A DNA stretch of 64,000 nt from UBA10649 sp963749905 (GTDB taxonomy: Bacteria > Actinomycetota > Actinomycetes > S36-B12). Both the position numbers and the translations under genes were made by a program. The notes beneath the pieces are model-generated. The model searched no databases, was not told the DNA's origin, and worked only from the letters and a program-made list of their open reading frames with translations. The stretch lies in NCBI GenBank assembly GCA_963749905.1, contig CAVVOF010000006.1, forward strand, positions 62,001 through 126,000, in the 5' to 3' direction. This document shows, piece after piece, positions 8,666 through 17,862 of the stretch. Numbering within the stretch: the first letter of the stretch is position 1; every line of letters starts with the position of its first letter.

Positions 8666-9481
8666 TCAGCGCACCGCCCACAGCGCGACCGCCGCCGCGG
8701 CGGCCACGTTCAGCGAGTCCACTCCGCCGGACATCGGGATCCGCAGTCGGATGTCAGCAGCGGTCATCGTCGTCGCGGCGAGCCCGTGGCCCTCCGTGCC
8801 GAGGATCAGCGCCAGCCGGTCCGGGACCTCGAAGTCGTCGAGTGACACCGCATCGTCGGCCAGTGCCAGCGCGGCCACCGTGTAGTCGTGGGCGCGCAGG
8901 ATCTCCACGCCCGAGGGCCACGGCTCGATGCGGGTCCACGGCACCTGGAATACCGTCCCCATGGACACCCGCACCGCCCGCCGGTAGAGCGGATCGGCGC
9001 ACCGGGGCGTCACGAGCACCGCGTCGGCTCCGAGGGCGGCCACTGACCGGATGATCGCCCCGACGTTCGTGTGGTCGACGATGTCCTCGAGGACCACGAC
9101 CCGTCGACGCCCGGGCATCTCGAGCAGCGCGCTCAGGTCGGGCAAGGCGGGCCGATGCATGGCGGCCAGCGCGCCGCGGTGCATCCGGAAGCCGGTGATG
9201 GCGTGGACGACCTGAGGCGTGGCCACGTAGACCGGCAGGTCTCCATCGGCCGATGCCTCCGCACGAGCGATCAGCGCGTCAAGCGGCTGCACCCAGCGTT
9301 CCTCCATGAGCAGGGAGCGCGGCCGGTGCCCCGCATCCAGCGCGCGCCCGATCACCTCGGCGCTCTCGGCCATGTACAGGCCCTCCTCGGGCTCCCGTCG
9401 CGAGCGAAGAGCGACGTCGGTCAGGTCGCGGTAGTCCGACAGCCGCGGATCCTCCGGATCCGTGAGGGCGACAAGGGGCAC
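8666..9481 (-). CDS. SpoU/TrmH-family RNA 2'-O-methyltransferase
   Basis: This 271-residue SPOUT methyltransferase transfers a methyl group from S-adenosylmethionine to a ribose 2'-OH of rRNA or tRNA. An N-terminal substrate-binding segment contains YMAESAEVIGRAL. The C-terminal knot domain contains VVVLEDIVDHTNVGAIIRS, LILGTEGHGL and the terminal IPMSGGVDSLNVAAAAAVAL, the three SpoU motifs. The GTG at 9481 gives normal length; the reading frame stays open further upstream only as antisense to crtI. It diverges from crtI across about 70 bp. Confidence 0.92.
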   Translation of the reverse strand: MPLVALTDPEDPRLSDYRDLTDVALRSRREPEEGLYMAESAEVIGRALDAGHRPRSLLMEERWVQPLDALIARAEASADGDLPVYVATPQVVHAITGFRMHRGALAAMHRPALPDLSALLEMPGRRRVVVLEDIVDHTNVGAIIRSVAALGADAVLVTPRCADPLYRRAVRVSMGTVFQVPWTRIEPWPSGVEILRAHDYTVAALALADDAVSLDDFEVPDRLALILGTEGHGLAATTMTAADIRLRIPMSGGVDSLNVAAAAAVALWAVR

Positions 9482-9538
9482 CCCCCGATGATCCCGTGGG
9501 CGCCTCGACGCCGACTCGCGGGGTCGGCCACCTGCCCC

Positions 9539-9544
9539 TACCGT
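9539..9544 (+). promoter_or_regulatory. Candidate -10 element (TACCGT) for crtI, leaderless arrangement
   Basis: TACCGT ends 6 bp before the crtI ATG, with no purine-rich ribosome binding site between them. Transcription would begin at or next to the start codon, giving a leaderless mRNA, which is common in Actinobacteria. No good -35 box is visible 17 bp upstream, so this is tentative. Confidence 0.4.
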
Positions 9545-9550
9545 TGCGGC

Positions 9551-11080
9551 ATGCGCGTGGCAGTGATCGGCAGCGGCTTCGGCGGCCTGTCGGCCGCCGT
9601 GCGCCTCGCCGCGGCCGGTCACGAGGTCGATGTCTTCGAGAAGCGCGATCGCATCGGGGGCCGCGCCTACCAGTACGAGCAGGACGGCTTCCGGTTCGAC
9701 GGGGGACCCACCGTGCTGACGGCGCCCTTCATGTTCGAGGAGCTCTTCGCCCTCGCCGGCGAGCGGCTCGCGGATCACGTCGACCTCATCCCCCTCGACC
9801 CCTTCTACCGGGTCTTCGACGCGGACGGACGGCCTTTCGACTACCGGGCCGGCCTTGACGATCTCCTCGTCGAGGTGGGCCGGCGCAGCCCCGACGACGT
9901 GGCCGGCACCCGACGCCTGATGGACCGGATCAGCTCGATATTCGATGCGTTCTACCCGTATACCGAGCGCCCGATGATGCAGCCCAAGGTCATGCTCGCG
10001 ATGCTCCCGTACCTGCTCCAGCAGCGGGCGATGCTGGGGGTGTCCGGCACCGTCGGTCGGTTCGTGCGCGACCCGTTCCTGCGTCAGGCGCTCTCCTTCC
10101 ACCCCCTCCTGATCGGCGGTGACCCGGCGACCACGCCCGCCCTGTACGCGCTGATCGTCGAGTTCGAGCGTCGGTGGGGCGTCCACTATGCGCGTGGTGG
10201 GACAGGTGCCCTCGTCCAGGCGATCGGGGGCCTGCTGGAACGACTCGGGGGCCGGATCCACCTCCTCGCGGATGTGGATGCCATCACGGTCGAGGGCCGC
10301 AAGACCACCGGCATCCGGCTCGTCGACGGGACCGAGCACCGGGCCGACGCCGTCGTCGCGAACGCGGATCCCGGCTACACCTACTCGCACCTGCTCCGCG
10401 ACACCGGTCGACGGTGGAACCCCGACGTCCGCACTCGCCGCCACCAGCCGAGCATGTCGCTGCACGTGCTGTACCTCGGCGCCGACCGACGCTGGCCGGA
10501 CTCGCCGCTCGCCCACCACAGCATCCTGCTGCCCAACGACCACCGACAGGCCCTGCGCACGGTCTTCGGACGCGGCCGACGGTCGATCGAGGGCACCGCG
10601 CGCGACCCGTTCCTCTACGTGCACGTCCCCACGCGCACGGACCCATCCGTCGCTCCTCCCGGCTGCGAGAACCTGTACGTCCTGGTCGCGGCTCCTGCCC
10701 TCGATCGCGCCGACGAGGACCCCGTGGCCGCTGTCGAGGAGGCTGCGCTCGTGCGCGAGACGGTCCTGGACACCCTGGAGCAGCGGTACCTGCCCGGTCT
10801 GCGCGAGCACCTGGTCACCGAGCACGCGATCGGCCCGGAGCACTTCCGCGACGTGCTCAACAGCCCGCGTGGAGCGGCCTTCTCCCTTCGCCCGACGCTC
10901 GTGCAGTCGGGCTGGTTCCGTCCGCACAACCGATCCCAGGACGTGGATGGCCTGTACCTGGTGGGTGCGGGCACCCACCCGGGCGCGGGCGTCCCGGCCG
11001 TCGTGGCTTCCGGCAAGATCGCGGCCTCCCTCATCGATCCTCGGACCACGGCGCTGCTGCGCGAGTCCGCCCTCGCATGA
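9551..11080 (+). CDS. crtI: CrtI-type phytoene desaturase / carotenoid oxidoreductase
   Basis: This 509-residue FAD-dependent carotene desaturase introduces double bonds into phytoene-type carotenoids at the membrane. The FAD Rossmann motif VIGSGFGGLSAAVRL is at residues 5-19, followed by DRIGGRAY. The C-terminal signature GLYLVGAGTHPGAGVPAV is where CrtI proteins carry it. Length is standard. The ATG has no ribosome binding site, in line with the suggested leaderless promoter. The stop overlaps the next start as ATGA, so the carotenoid cleavage oxygenase is coupled to it. No phytoene synthase or lycopene cyclase is in the window. The exact substrate (phytoene or a later carotene) is not decidable. 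Confidence 0.92.
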   Translation: MRVAVIGSGFGGLSAAVRLAAAGHEVDVFEKRDRIGGRAYQYEQDGFRFDGGPTVLTAPFMFEELFALAGERLADHVDLIPLDPFYRVFDADGRPFDYRAGLDDLLVEVGRRSPDDVAGTRRLMDRISSIFDAFYPYTERPMMQPKVMLAMLPYLLQQRAMLGVSGTVGRFVRDPFLRQALSFHPLLIGGDPATTPALYALIVEFERRWGVHYARGGTGALVQAIGGLLERLGGRIHLLADVDAITVEGRKTTGIRLVDGTEHRADAVVANADPGYTYSHLLRDTGRRWNPDVRTRRHQPSMSLHVLYLGADRRWPDSPLAHHSILLPNDHRQALRTVFGRGRRSIEGTARDPFLYVHVPTRTDPSVAPPGCENLYVLVAAPALDRADEDPVAAVEEAALVRETVLDTLEQRYLPGLREHLVTEHAIGPEHFRDVLNSPRGAAFSLRPTLVQSGWFRPHNRSQDVDGLYLVGAGTHPGAGVPAVVASGKIAASLIDPRTTALLRESALA

Positions 11081-12501
11081 CGGCCGCGGCCTACGCGGCA
11101 GCGGGCCTCGGTGACAGCCCCGAGACGGTCATCGACCGACTCGACGTGACCGGAGCGATGCCCGAGTGGCTCCAGGGGACCCTCCTGCGCAACGGCCCGG
11201 GGTCGTTCAACGTCGGCGACCGGCGCATGCGGCACTGGTTCGACGGCCAGGCGATGCTCCACCGCTTCACCATCGGGGCGGCGGGCGTCTCCTACGGCAG
11301 CCGCTTCCTGGACTGCCGGGCTCGTCGGGCGGCCGTCGAGACCGGCCGCCTTGACTTCCCGGAGTTCGCCACGGATCCGTGCCGGTCGCTCTTCGCCCGC
11401 GCGGCGGCCGTCTTCCACCCGGAGGTCACGGACAGCGCGAAGGTCAACATCACGCGAGTCGCGGACCGCTTCCTCGCGCTGGCGGAGACGCCTATCCAGG
11501 TGGAGTTCGACCCGGTGACGCTGCGGAGCGTGGGCGTGGTCGGCTGGGACACGTCGAACTTCGGCCGCATGACGACGGTCCATCCGCACCTCGACGCCGC
11601 TCGCGGCGAGGGCTACAACCTGGTGACCCGCTACGGGGCGGTCAGCCGGTATGCGCTTCGGCGCTTCGCGACTGACGACCCGTCGATCCGGACGGAGACG
11701 GTCGCGACGCAGGTGGCCGGCCAGCCCTCCTACCTGCACTCCTTCGGCATGTCGTCGCGGTACCTCGTCATCGTCGAGTTCCCCTTCGTCGTCAACCCGA
11801 TGGCCCTCCTGCTGTGGCTCAAGCCCTATATCGAGAACTTCCGCTGGCGCCCCGAACGAGGCACCCGGATCCACGTCGTCGAACGGGCGACCGGCAGGCG
11901 CGTCGGGACCTGGGAGACCGACCCGCTGTTCGCCTTCCACCACGTCAACGCCTTCGAGTCGGGAGACGAGCTGATGGTGGACCTCGTCGGGTATGACGAT
12001 GCGTCCATCATCGAGGCCTTCTACCTCCACCGACTCGAGGACTCCGCCAGTCGACTGCCGCACGGCACGCTGCGCAGGTTGCGGATCCCACTCACGCGAC
12101 CCGGCGGGGCGGTCCTCGCCGAGGTGCTGTCGCCGACGGCCATCGAACTGCCGTCCATCGACTACGGCCGGATGAACACCGATCCGGGCCTGAGGTACGT
12201 GTACGGCATGGGCATCCGTGAAGGTGGCGGGTTCTACGACCAGCTGGTCAAGATCGACGTGGCCGAGGCAGGCACGCGCACCTGGCACGAACCCGGGTGC
12301 TATCCCGGCGAAGGCGTCTTCGCCGGGCGTCCCGGTCGGTCAGCGGAGGACGACGGCGTCCTGCTGTCCGTCGTGCTCGACGCAGAGCGGGGAACCTCGT
12401 TCCTGCTCGTCCTCGACGCCCGGACGATGCTCGAGGTGGCCCGCGCGGAACTGCCGCACCCGGTGCTGCTGGGCTACCACGGGCAGTTCTACGAGGACTG
12501 A
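11077..12501 (+). CDS. Carotenoid cleavage oxygenase (RPE65/BCO family)
   Basis: This 474-residue non-haem iron oxygenase splits a carotenoid double bond with oxygen to give apocarotenals. The four iron-binding histidines fit the expected places: His171 (VHPHLD), His221 (LHSFGMS), His288/289 (FHHVNAF) and His468 (GYHGQFYED, the usual C-terminal motif). The N-terminal LLRNGPGSFNVG is the family opening. ATG 11077 overlaps the crtI stop (ATGA), so both are made from one message. If the substrate is beta-carotene the product could be retinal, but no rhodopsin gene is visible. It overlaps the convergent epoxide hydrolase tail by 13 bp. Confidence 0.93.
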   Translation: MTAAAYAAAGLGDSPETVIDRLDVTGAMPEWLQGTLLRNGPGSFNVGDRRMRHWFDGQAMLHRFTIGAAGVSYGSRFLDCRARRAAVETGRLDFPEFATDPCRSLFARAAAVFHPEVTDSAKVNITRVADRFLALAETPIQVEFDPVTLRSVGVVGWDTSNFGRMTTVHPHLDAARGEGYNLVTRYGAVSRYALRRFATDDPSIRTETVATQVAGQPSYLHSFGMSSRYLVIVEFPFVVNPMALLLWLKPYIENFRWRPERGTRIHVVERATGRRVGTWETDPLFAFHHVNAFESGDELMVDLVGYDDASIIEAFYLHRLEDSASRLPHGTLRRLRIPLTRPGGAVLAEVLSPTAIELPSIDYGRMNTDPGLRYVYGMGIREGGGFYDQLVKIDVAEAGTRTWHEPGCYPGEGVFAGRPGRSAEDDGVLLSVVLDAERGTSFLLVLDARTMLEVARAELPHPVLLGYHGQFYED

Positions 12502-13659
12502 GCCCCGGACGGTGGCATGGCCCGCCGCACCGCGTCGACGAACAGGTCCGGCTGCTCCCACGAGCCGAAGTGGCCGCCGGCCGGCGAGCACCTCCCAGTC
12601 GACGATGGTCAGGGACCGCTCGGCCCACGAGCGCGGCCAGCGGCGGATGTCGTTCGGGAAGATCGACACCGACACGGGCACGGTCACGAACGGCGGATTC
12701 GGATCGGCCGCCTTCTGCCGGGCCCACTCCCAGTACAGCCGCATGGCGGAGGGCATCGTCTCGGTCACCCAGTAGATGGTCGCGTTGGCCAGCAGCTGGT
12801 CGCGCGACAGCGCGCTCTCCACGTCACCCTCGTAGACGGTGAACGAGCGGCACATGTCGACCAGCCAGGAGAGCAGGCCGGCGGGTGAGTCGTTCATCGC
12901 GACGGCGTAGGTGTGCGGACGGTGGGCGTTCATCTGGACGTGCTTGACGCGCCCGGTGGCCACTGCGTGGTCCCAGTGCGCCAGCGACGCCCGCTCGAAC
13001 TCGGTGAGCTCCTCGACCTCGCCGGGGGCCGGCGGCAGCCCGGTGGGCATGGTCAGGTGCAGCGTGGTCAGCGAGCCCTGGCGATCGGAGCGGGCCAGGT
13101 CGGTCAGCAGGTTCGCCCCCCAGTCACCGCCGGCCCCGGCGTACGTGTCGTAGCCGAGGGCGGACATCAGCTCGTCGAGGGCGGCGGAGATGCGGCGACC
13201 GTCCCAGCCGCGTTCGTGGGTCGGGCCGGAGAAGCCGTAGCCCGGGATCGACGGGCAGACGACATGGAAGGCCGGGGCTCCGGGCGCGCCGTGCGCGTCG
13301 GGATCGGTGAGCGGGCCGATGCAGTCGATGAACTCGATGACCGAGCCGGGCCAGCCGTGCACGAGCAGCAGTGGGGTCGCGTCCGGACGGGGCGAGCGCT
13401 GGTGGAAGGCGTGGATGCGCTGGCCGTCGATGATGGCCTCCACCTGGTCGAAGGCGTTGAACCGCTCCTGGACGGCGTACCAGTCGAACTCGTCGACCCA
13501 GTAGTCCACGAGCCCGCGCAGGTAGGCGATGTCGGTGCCGTAGTCCCAGTCGGTGTCGAAGGCGTCGAACCAGCGGGTGCGCCGCAGCCGGTCGCGCAGG
13601 TCGTCGATGGTGGCCGCCGGCACGTCGATGGCGGTGGGCGTGATCTGCACGGAAGGCAT
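12489..13659 (-). CDS. Epoxide hydrolase (alpha/beta fold), frameshifted near C-terminus
   Basis: This protein has the N-terminal cap (MPSVQITPTAIDVPAATIDD) and alpha/beta hydrolase core of microsomal-type epoxide hydrolases, which open epoxides to diols. The oxyanion motif HGWPGSVIEF and nucleophile motif GAGGDWGANLL are intact. After SLTIVDWEVLAG the open frame turns into unrelated arginine-rich sequence. Removing one base around 12577-12583 restores GGGHFGSWEQPDLFV, the family's C-terminal block with the catalytic histidine (codon 12570-12572), ending at TAG 12489-12491. As written, the catalytic His is out of frame. Either this is a sequence error or the gene is newly inactivated. It lies 14 bp downstream of the oxidoreductase. 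Confidence 0.85.
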
Positions 13660-13673
13660 GGGCTGACGCTACG

Positions 13674-15630
13674 TCAGTCCCATGAGGACACGAGGGCATA
13701 CGCCTGCCGCGTCGCGTAGATCTGACGGCGCGGCGCGAACGCATCGCCGACGACGTGCACGTCGGGGTGGCGACCGCGCAGTTCGGCGAGCAGTTCCCCG
13801 TTGGGCACGCCACCGCAGGCGAGCACCACCGTGTCCACCTGCTCGATGGAGCCGGGCAGCCCCGAGTAGACCTTCCGCGTGCGCACGCGTCCCGGCTCGA
13901 TCTCGACGACCTGCTCGGAGGTGCGGATCTCCACGCCGGATTCTTCGAGTCGGGCGAGGATGCCGCCGATCGTGTACCGGCTGAGCAGCGGCGCGGGGGC
14001 GAGCGTCGAGTAGACCACCGTGACGTCGTGTCCTCGGGCGGCGAGGAAGTCGGCCACGGCGAGCGGGGCCATGTGATCGTCCTGCGCGAGCACCACCACG
14101 CGCTGGCCGGGCGTGGCGCTCCCGGCGAGGACGTCGCGGACGTCATGGACGAAGTCGAGGTCGTCACCAGCGATGCCCGGCCGGCGACGACGCGTGCCGG
14201 CCGCCACCACGACGGTGTCCGCGTCCGCGGCCAGAAGGGAGTCTGCATCGGCCTCGACTCCGAGCCGAGTCGTGACGCCGAGCCTGGCGAGGCGTCGCTC
14301 CTGCCAGTCGAGGAAGCGCCTGAAGTCCTCGTACGTGGGCGCCGCGGTCGCCGTCCGCAGCAGGCCGCCGAGACGCGTCGGACTTCTCCCAGAGCTCCAC
14401 GGAGTGCCCGCGCTCCGCGGCGAGGGCGGCTACCTCCATGCCCGCCGGTCCGCCACCGACCACCACCACCCGCCGTGGCCGCACCGTGGGCTCCGGCCAG
14501 TCCACTGTGCTCTCGGTGCCGGCATGGGGATTGACGGCGCATGCGTACGGCGTGCGCTCCACCACCACGCTGCTGATGCAGTCGTTGCAGTACGTGCACG
14601 GACGGATGTCGTCCGCCCGACCCTCCGCGGCCTTCCGCACCCACTCCGGGTCGGTCAGGAGCGCCCTCGCGACGCCGACGACGTGCGCCTGACCCGCGGC
14701 GAGGACCTGCTCGGCCACCTCCGGTGTGGTGATCCGTCCCGCGTACGCGATCGGCAGGTCGACGGCCTTGACGAACTCACCCGACAGCTCGGCCCAGGCG
14801 GCTGGCGGGTACACGTGCGACTGGATGTAGGAGGGGTTTCCCCAGTTGCTGCCCGCGACCAGGCTCAAGTAGTCGACCATTCCCGTCGCCTCGAGCCGCT
14901 GGGCGATCTCGACGCCCTCCGCCAGGTCGTAGCCGCCGGGCGCCTCCTCGAACATGTTGAGCCGCACACCCACGGTGAAGTCGGCACCGCATCGCTCGCG
15001 GATGTCGCGGATGATCTCGGTCACGAAGCGCATCCGGTTCTCGAGGGAGCCGCCGTACTCGTCGTCGCGGGCGTTCGCCAGCGGCGACAGGAACCACTCC
15101 ATCAGGTCGTCGTGATTGAGGTGGATGTCGACGCCGTCGGCACCCGCGCGCTGCGCCTGCTCCGCGGACCAGGCGAACTCGTTCACGTACCAGCGGATCT
15201 CGTCGCGGTCGAGGACGTGCGGGATGTTGTTCAATACCGGCGAGCTCAGCGTCGCGGACGGGGCGTTCGGCAGGCCGCCCTGGCTGACCAGCTGGACCGT
15301 CGTGAACGCGCCGGCCGAGTGGATCGCCTCGGTGTACGCCTGCACCCGGTCATGGAAGACCGGCAGCCGGAAGTAGCCCTGGGTGCGGGCGCCGATCCCG
15401 ACCGGGGTGAAGCCCGGGATGAAGAGGTTGTCGATGTGACCGGTGATGTTGACGACCCACGCGACCCCCGCATCGCACCTGGCGCGGATGTACTCGATGT
15501 TCTGCGCCGCCTGCTGCTCGGTGCCCCACAGCGGGCCGAGCGGCGCGGTGTGGGGTGGCATCATCACCCGGTTGCGGAGCGGCATCGTGCCGACCTGGAT
15601 GGGCGACAGCAGCGTCGGGTAGGCGCTCAC
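13674..15630 (-). CDS. FMN/4Fe-4S/FAD NADH:flavin oxidoreductase (2,4-dienoyl-CoA reductase-like), frameshifted
   Basis: This enzyme resembles 2,4-dienoyl-CoA reductase and trimethylamine dehydrogenase. An old-yellow-enzyme barrel (LLSPIQVGTMPLRNRVMMPP onward) is followed by the cluster cysteines in CTYCNDC plus one 14 residues later, then an FAD/NAD domain starting VVVVGGGPAGMEVAALAAERG. The frame breaks after VELWEKSD; dropping one base near 14376-14381 continues as RLGGLLRTATAAPTYEDFRR and joins the C-terminal segment with VVLACGGVPNG and a final HVVGDAFAPR block. GTG 15630 is preferred because CGGAGAG lies just upstream. The electron acceptor substrate is unknown. Confidence 0.85.
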
Positions 15631-15735
15631 GGCTCTCCGATGCTGTCTAGACGACTTGGCCGAGGCCATGTCTAGCATGTCGTCCGCCTACGCGTTCACG
15701 ACATCCACAACTGTCGCGAAAGTCGTTGCCATTGC

Positions 15736-15764
15736 TTGCATTTCAGCGTGCGCGCCATTAGAAT
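15736..15764 (+). promoter_or_regulatory. Promoter of the DUF222/HNH gene (TTGCAT-N17-TAGAAT)
   Basis: A -35 box TTGCAT at 15736-15741 and a -10 box TAGAAT at 15759-15764 are separated by 17 bp, close to the vegetative sigma consensus. The predicted transcription start falls at about 15771, right at the ATG (15772), so the transcript should be leaderless. Confidence 0.7.
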
Positions 15765-15779
15765 CGAACACATGTTCGA
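15764..15779. promoter_or_regulatory. LexA (SOS) box overlapping the start codon
   Basis: TCGAACACATGTTCGA is a perfect 16-bp palindromic match to the actinobacterial LexA operator pattern TCGAAC-N4-GTTCGA. It begins at the last base of the -10 box and covers the predicted transcription start and the ATG, so bound LexA would block transcription directly. SOS boxes of this kind are known in front of 13E12-family genes in mycobacteria. Confidence 0.9.
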
Positions 15780-17208
15780 TGTCCTCCACTCCCCCGTCAC
15801 GATCCGCCTCGCGGCGGTCGCGTCCCGTCGGGATGGCTGGCATCCGCGCCCACTCTCCACGCTCAGCCAGCTCGCCGCCGTCGATGCGGCCGCTCTGTCT
15901 GCCGACGAGGCGCTCTCGGTCCTGCACACCCTCCAGCGTGAGCGAGCCAGCCTCGATGCCCTCGAGGCCCGCCTGCTGGTGCGTGCAGCCGGGGCACGAC
16001 AGGTCGTCCGCGACGTCCTCGTCGACGAGGAGTCGGCAGAGGGGAGGACGAGAGTACGAACGATCCACTTCACCGACGAGGTGGTCGATGAGATCGCCGC
16101 GACCCTGCGTCGGCCGGTAGCCACCGTCCATGCCGAGGTGTCCACGGCCCGGCTGCTGAACGGACCGCTGCGCCGCACCCGGGACGCCCTCGCCGAGGGC
16201 CGGATCACGGCGCACCACGCGCGGGCCATCGCCGACCAGGCCGCCCGGATGATGCAGGCACCGCTCGGCGAGAACCCCCTCGCCGACGCAGTCTTCGAGC
16301 AGTCGTGCGCTGCGCTCGAGGCGCGGGTGCTGCACCGGGCGGAGAGTGAAACTCCAGGCGAGACGCGGCAACGCGCCCGTCGGGCCGTCGTCGCCATCGA
16401 TGCGGCGGCCGCGAGGTCGCGACGCCAGCGCGCGCGGTGCTCACGCGACGTCCAGGCCTGGGGTGAGGACGATGGACTCGGCGTGGTCATGGCTCGGCTG
16501 GCGGCTTCGGACGCCGCCTGGGTCATGGGTGCCGTCGACTCGCACGCGCGGGCGCATGCCAACGACGGTCGGCTCACCCTCGACCCGGATGCGAGCTGGG
16601 GCGAGGTGCGGGCTGCCGCCTTCCTCGACCTGCTGCGCGGTGGCGGGGAAGAGACCGCGAAGCCACGGGTGAGCGTCGAGCTTCAGGTGCTGATCGACCT
16701 CGCGACTCTCACCGGCGTCACCCCGGACCTGCCGGCGACGGTGACCGTGGGCTCGAGTCGGGACACGGAGGTGGCTCGCGACGACGTGCTGTCCCTCCTC
16801 TCCGATCCGAGCACACCGGTCACCCTGCGCCGCCTCATCTGCGACCCGGTCACGGGCGCCCTCGTCGACCGTGGCGCCCACCGCTACACCGCCAGTGCCG
16901 AGCTCACGCAGTGGCTGGTGGCGCGAGACCAGACCTGTCGCCATCCGGGCTGCCGACGCCGGGCCATCTCGTGCGACGTCGACCACGCCGACGACTTCGC
17001 GGACGGTGGCAGCACGACCCTCGCGAACACCGGGATGCTGTGCCGGCGTCATCACAACCGCAAGACGCACTCGGGCTGGCGAATAGAGGACTCCCGCTCG
17101 GACGGATCGTGCACGTTCGTCTCCCCCACCGGCCGACGCTTCCCGCACCTGCCGACGGACCTGCTTCCGGAGCGGCCGCCCACGGACCCCGATCCACCGC
17201 CGTTCTGA
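15772..17208 (+). CDS. DUF222 / HNH endonuclease (13E12 repeat family)
   Basis: This 478-residue protein has an N-terminal DUF222 region, including the ARLLNGPLRRTRDALAEGRI helix typical of the family, and a C-terminal HNH nuclease motif, CRHPGCRRRAISCDVDHADD then NTGMLCRRHHNRK. The zinc-type cysteines and catalytic histidines are all present, so it is probably an active DNA nuclease. Members are often multicopy in actinobacterial genomes and their exact role is unknown. No ribosome binding site precedes the ATG, and a promoter plus LexA box overlap it, predicting a DNA-damage-induced leaderless message. A second ATG-less extension upstream to 15736 is unlikely. Confidence 0.92.
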   Translation: MFDVLHSPVTIRLAAVASRRDGWHPRPLSTLSQLAAVDAAALSADEALSVLHTLQRERASLDALEARLLVRAAGARQVVRDVLVDEESAEGRTRVRTIHFTDEVVDEIAATLRRPVATVHAEVSTARLLNGPLRRTRDALAEGRITAHHARAIADQAARMMQAPLGENPLADAVFEQSCAALEARVLHRAESETPGETRQRARRAVVAIDAAAARSRRQRARCSRDVQAWGEDDGLGVVMARLAASDAAWVMGAVDSHARAHANDGRLTLDPDASWGEVRAAAFLDLLRGGGEETAKPRVSVELQVLIDLATLTGVTPDLPATVTVGSSRDTEVARDDVLSLLSDPSTPVTLRRLICDPVTGALVDRGAHRYTASAELTQWLVARDQTCRHPGCRRRAISCDVDHADDFADGGSTTLANTGMLCRRHHNRKTHSGWRIEDSRSDGSCTFVSPTGRRFPHLPTDLLPERPPTDPDPPPF

Positions 17209-17229
17209 CGCGCCGACCCGCAGGCAGGG

Positions 17230-17862
17230 CTAGTCGGCGCGGCCGATCGCCATCTCCTCGACGGCCCCCATGACGGCCGTCAGGGTCACCTCAGCCAAGC
17301 GGTCGTCGGACGTGTCACCACACCAGCGTCGGTAGGCGGCGATGCCCGCGCCCTCGATATCGCCGTGCCCGGCACCCTCGACCAGAGTGACCCGGATGCG
17401 CGGCCGTCCGGCCAGCAGCCGCGCCAGGGCGCCATCCCGGTTGCAGCGCGACGGCGGTGCAAGGACGGCGGCGATGGGCACTTGCTCGAGCCCGGGCAGC
17501 GAGCGTTCGATCAAGTGGTTCGGGCTGTCCACACCGTCCACCAGCACCACACCGCAGACCTGCACGCCCCGCCGAAGCAGAGCCGTGGCCAGGTAGCAGC
17601 CGGCGGCGGCGCCGGCAGAGTGGCCGACGACCACGAGCGGCTGACCCGGAAGAGCGCCAGCCAGCCGCGCCGAGAGTCGCTCGAGGCGCCGCCTGTTCAT
17701 GTAGCGCGTCGGCAGCCAGCGCGGAGCCAGGGAGGGAGCCACCCAGCCGAGGCCGGCGGAACGGCACGCCTCCGCGAGGCGGCTCAGGTGCGCGGGCGAC
17801 CGGGTGAACGCATGCAGCCCGACGACCGTCGCTACTGGCGGACGTGGAAGACGTGCAGCCAC
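17230..17862 (-). CDS. Alpha/beta hydrolase
   Basis: This 210-residue protein has the nucleophile elbow VVVGHSAGAAAG (GHSAG, Ser nucleophile), an aspartate region LVDGVDSPNH, and a late EGAGHGDIEG that supplies the catalytic histidine, giving a complete serine hydrolase triad. There is no signal peptide. GTG 17862 is preceded by GGAGAAGG at good spacing, although it lies inside the last codons of the upstream secreted-protein gene (31 bp overlap). This suggests translational coupling of the two. Substrate unknown; it may be an esterase or lipase. Confidence 0.75.
   Translation of the reverse strand: MAARLPRPPVATVVGLHAFTRSPAHLSRLAEACRSAGLGWVAPSLAPRWLPTRYMNRRRLERLSARLAGALPGQPLVVVGHSAGAAAGCYLATALLRRGVQVCGVVLVDGVDSPNHLIERSLPGLEQVPIAAVLAPPSRCNRDGALARLLAGRPRIRVTLVEGAGHGDIEGAGIAAYRRWCGDTSDDRLAEVTLTAVMGAVEEMAIGRAD

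Noticed and set aside
9482..10978. Upstream extension of the methyltransferase frame on the minus strand
   Set aside because: It lies antisense to crtI and has no recognisable domain; the conserved methyltransferase begins at 9481.
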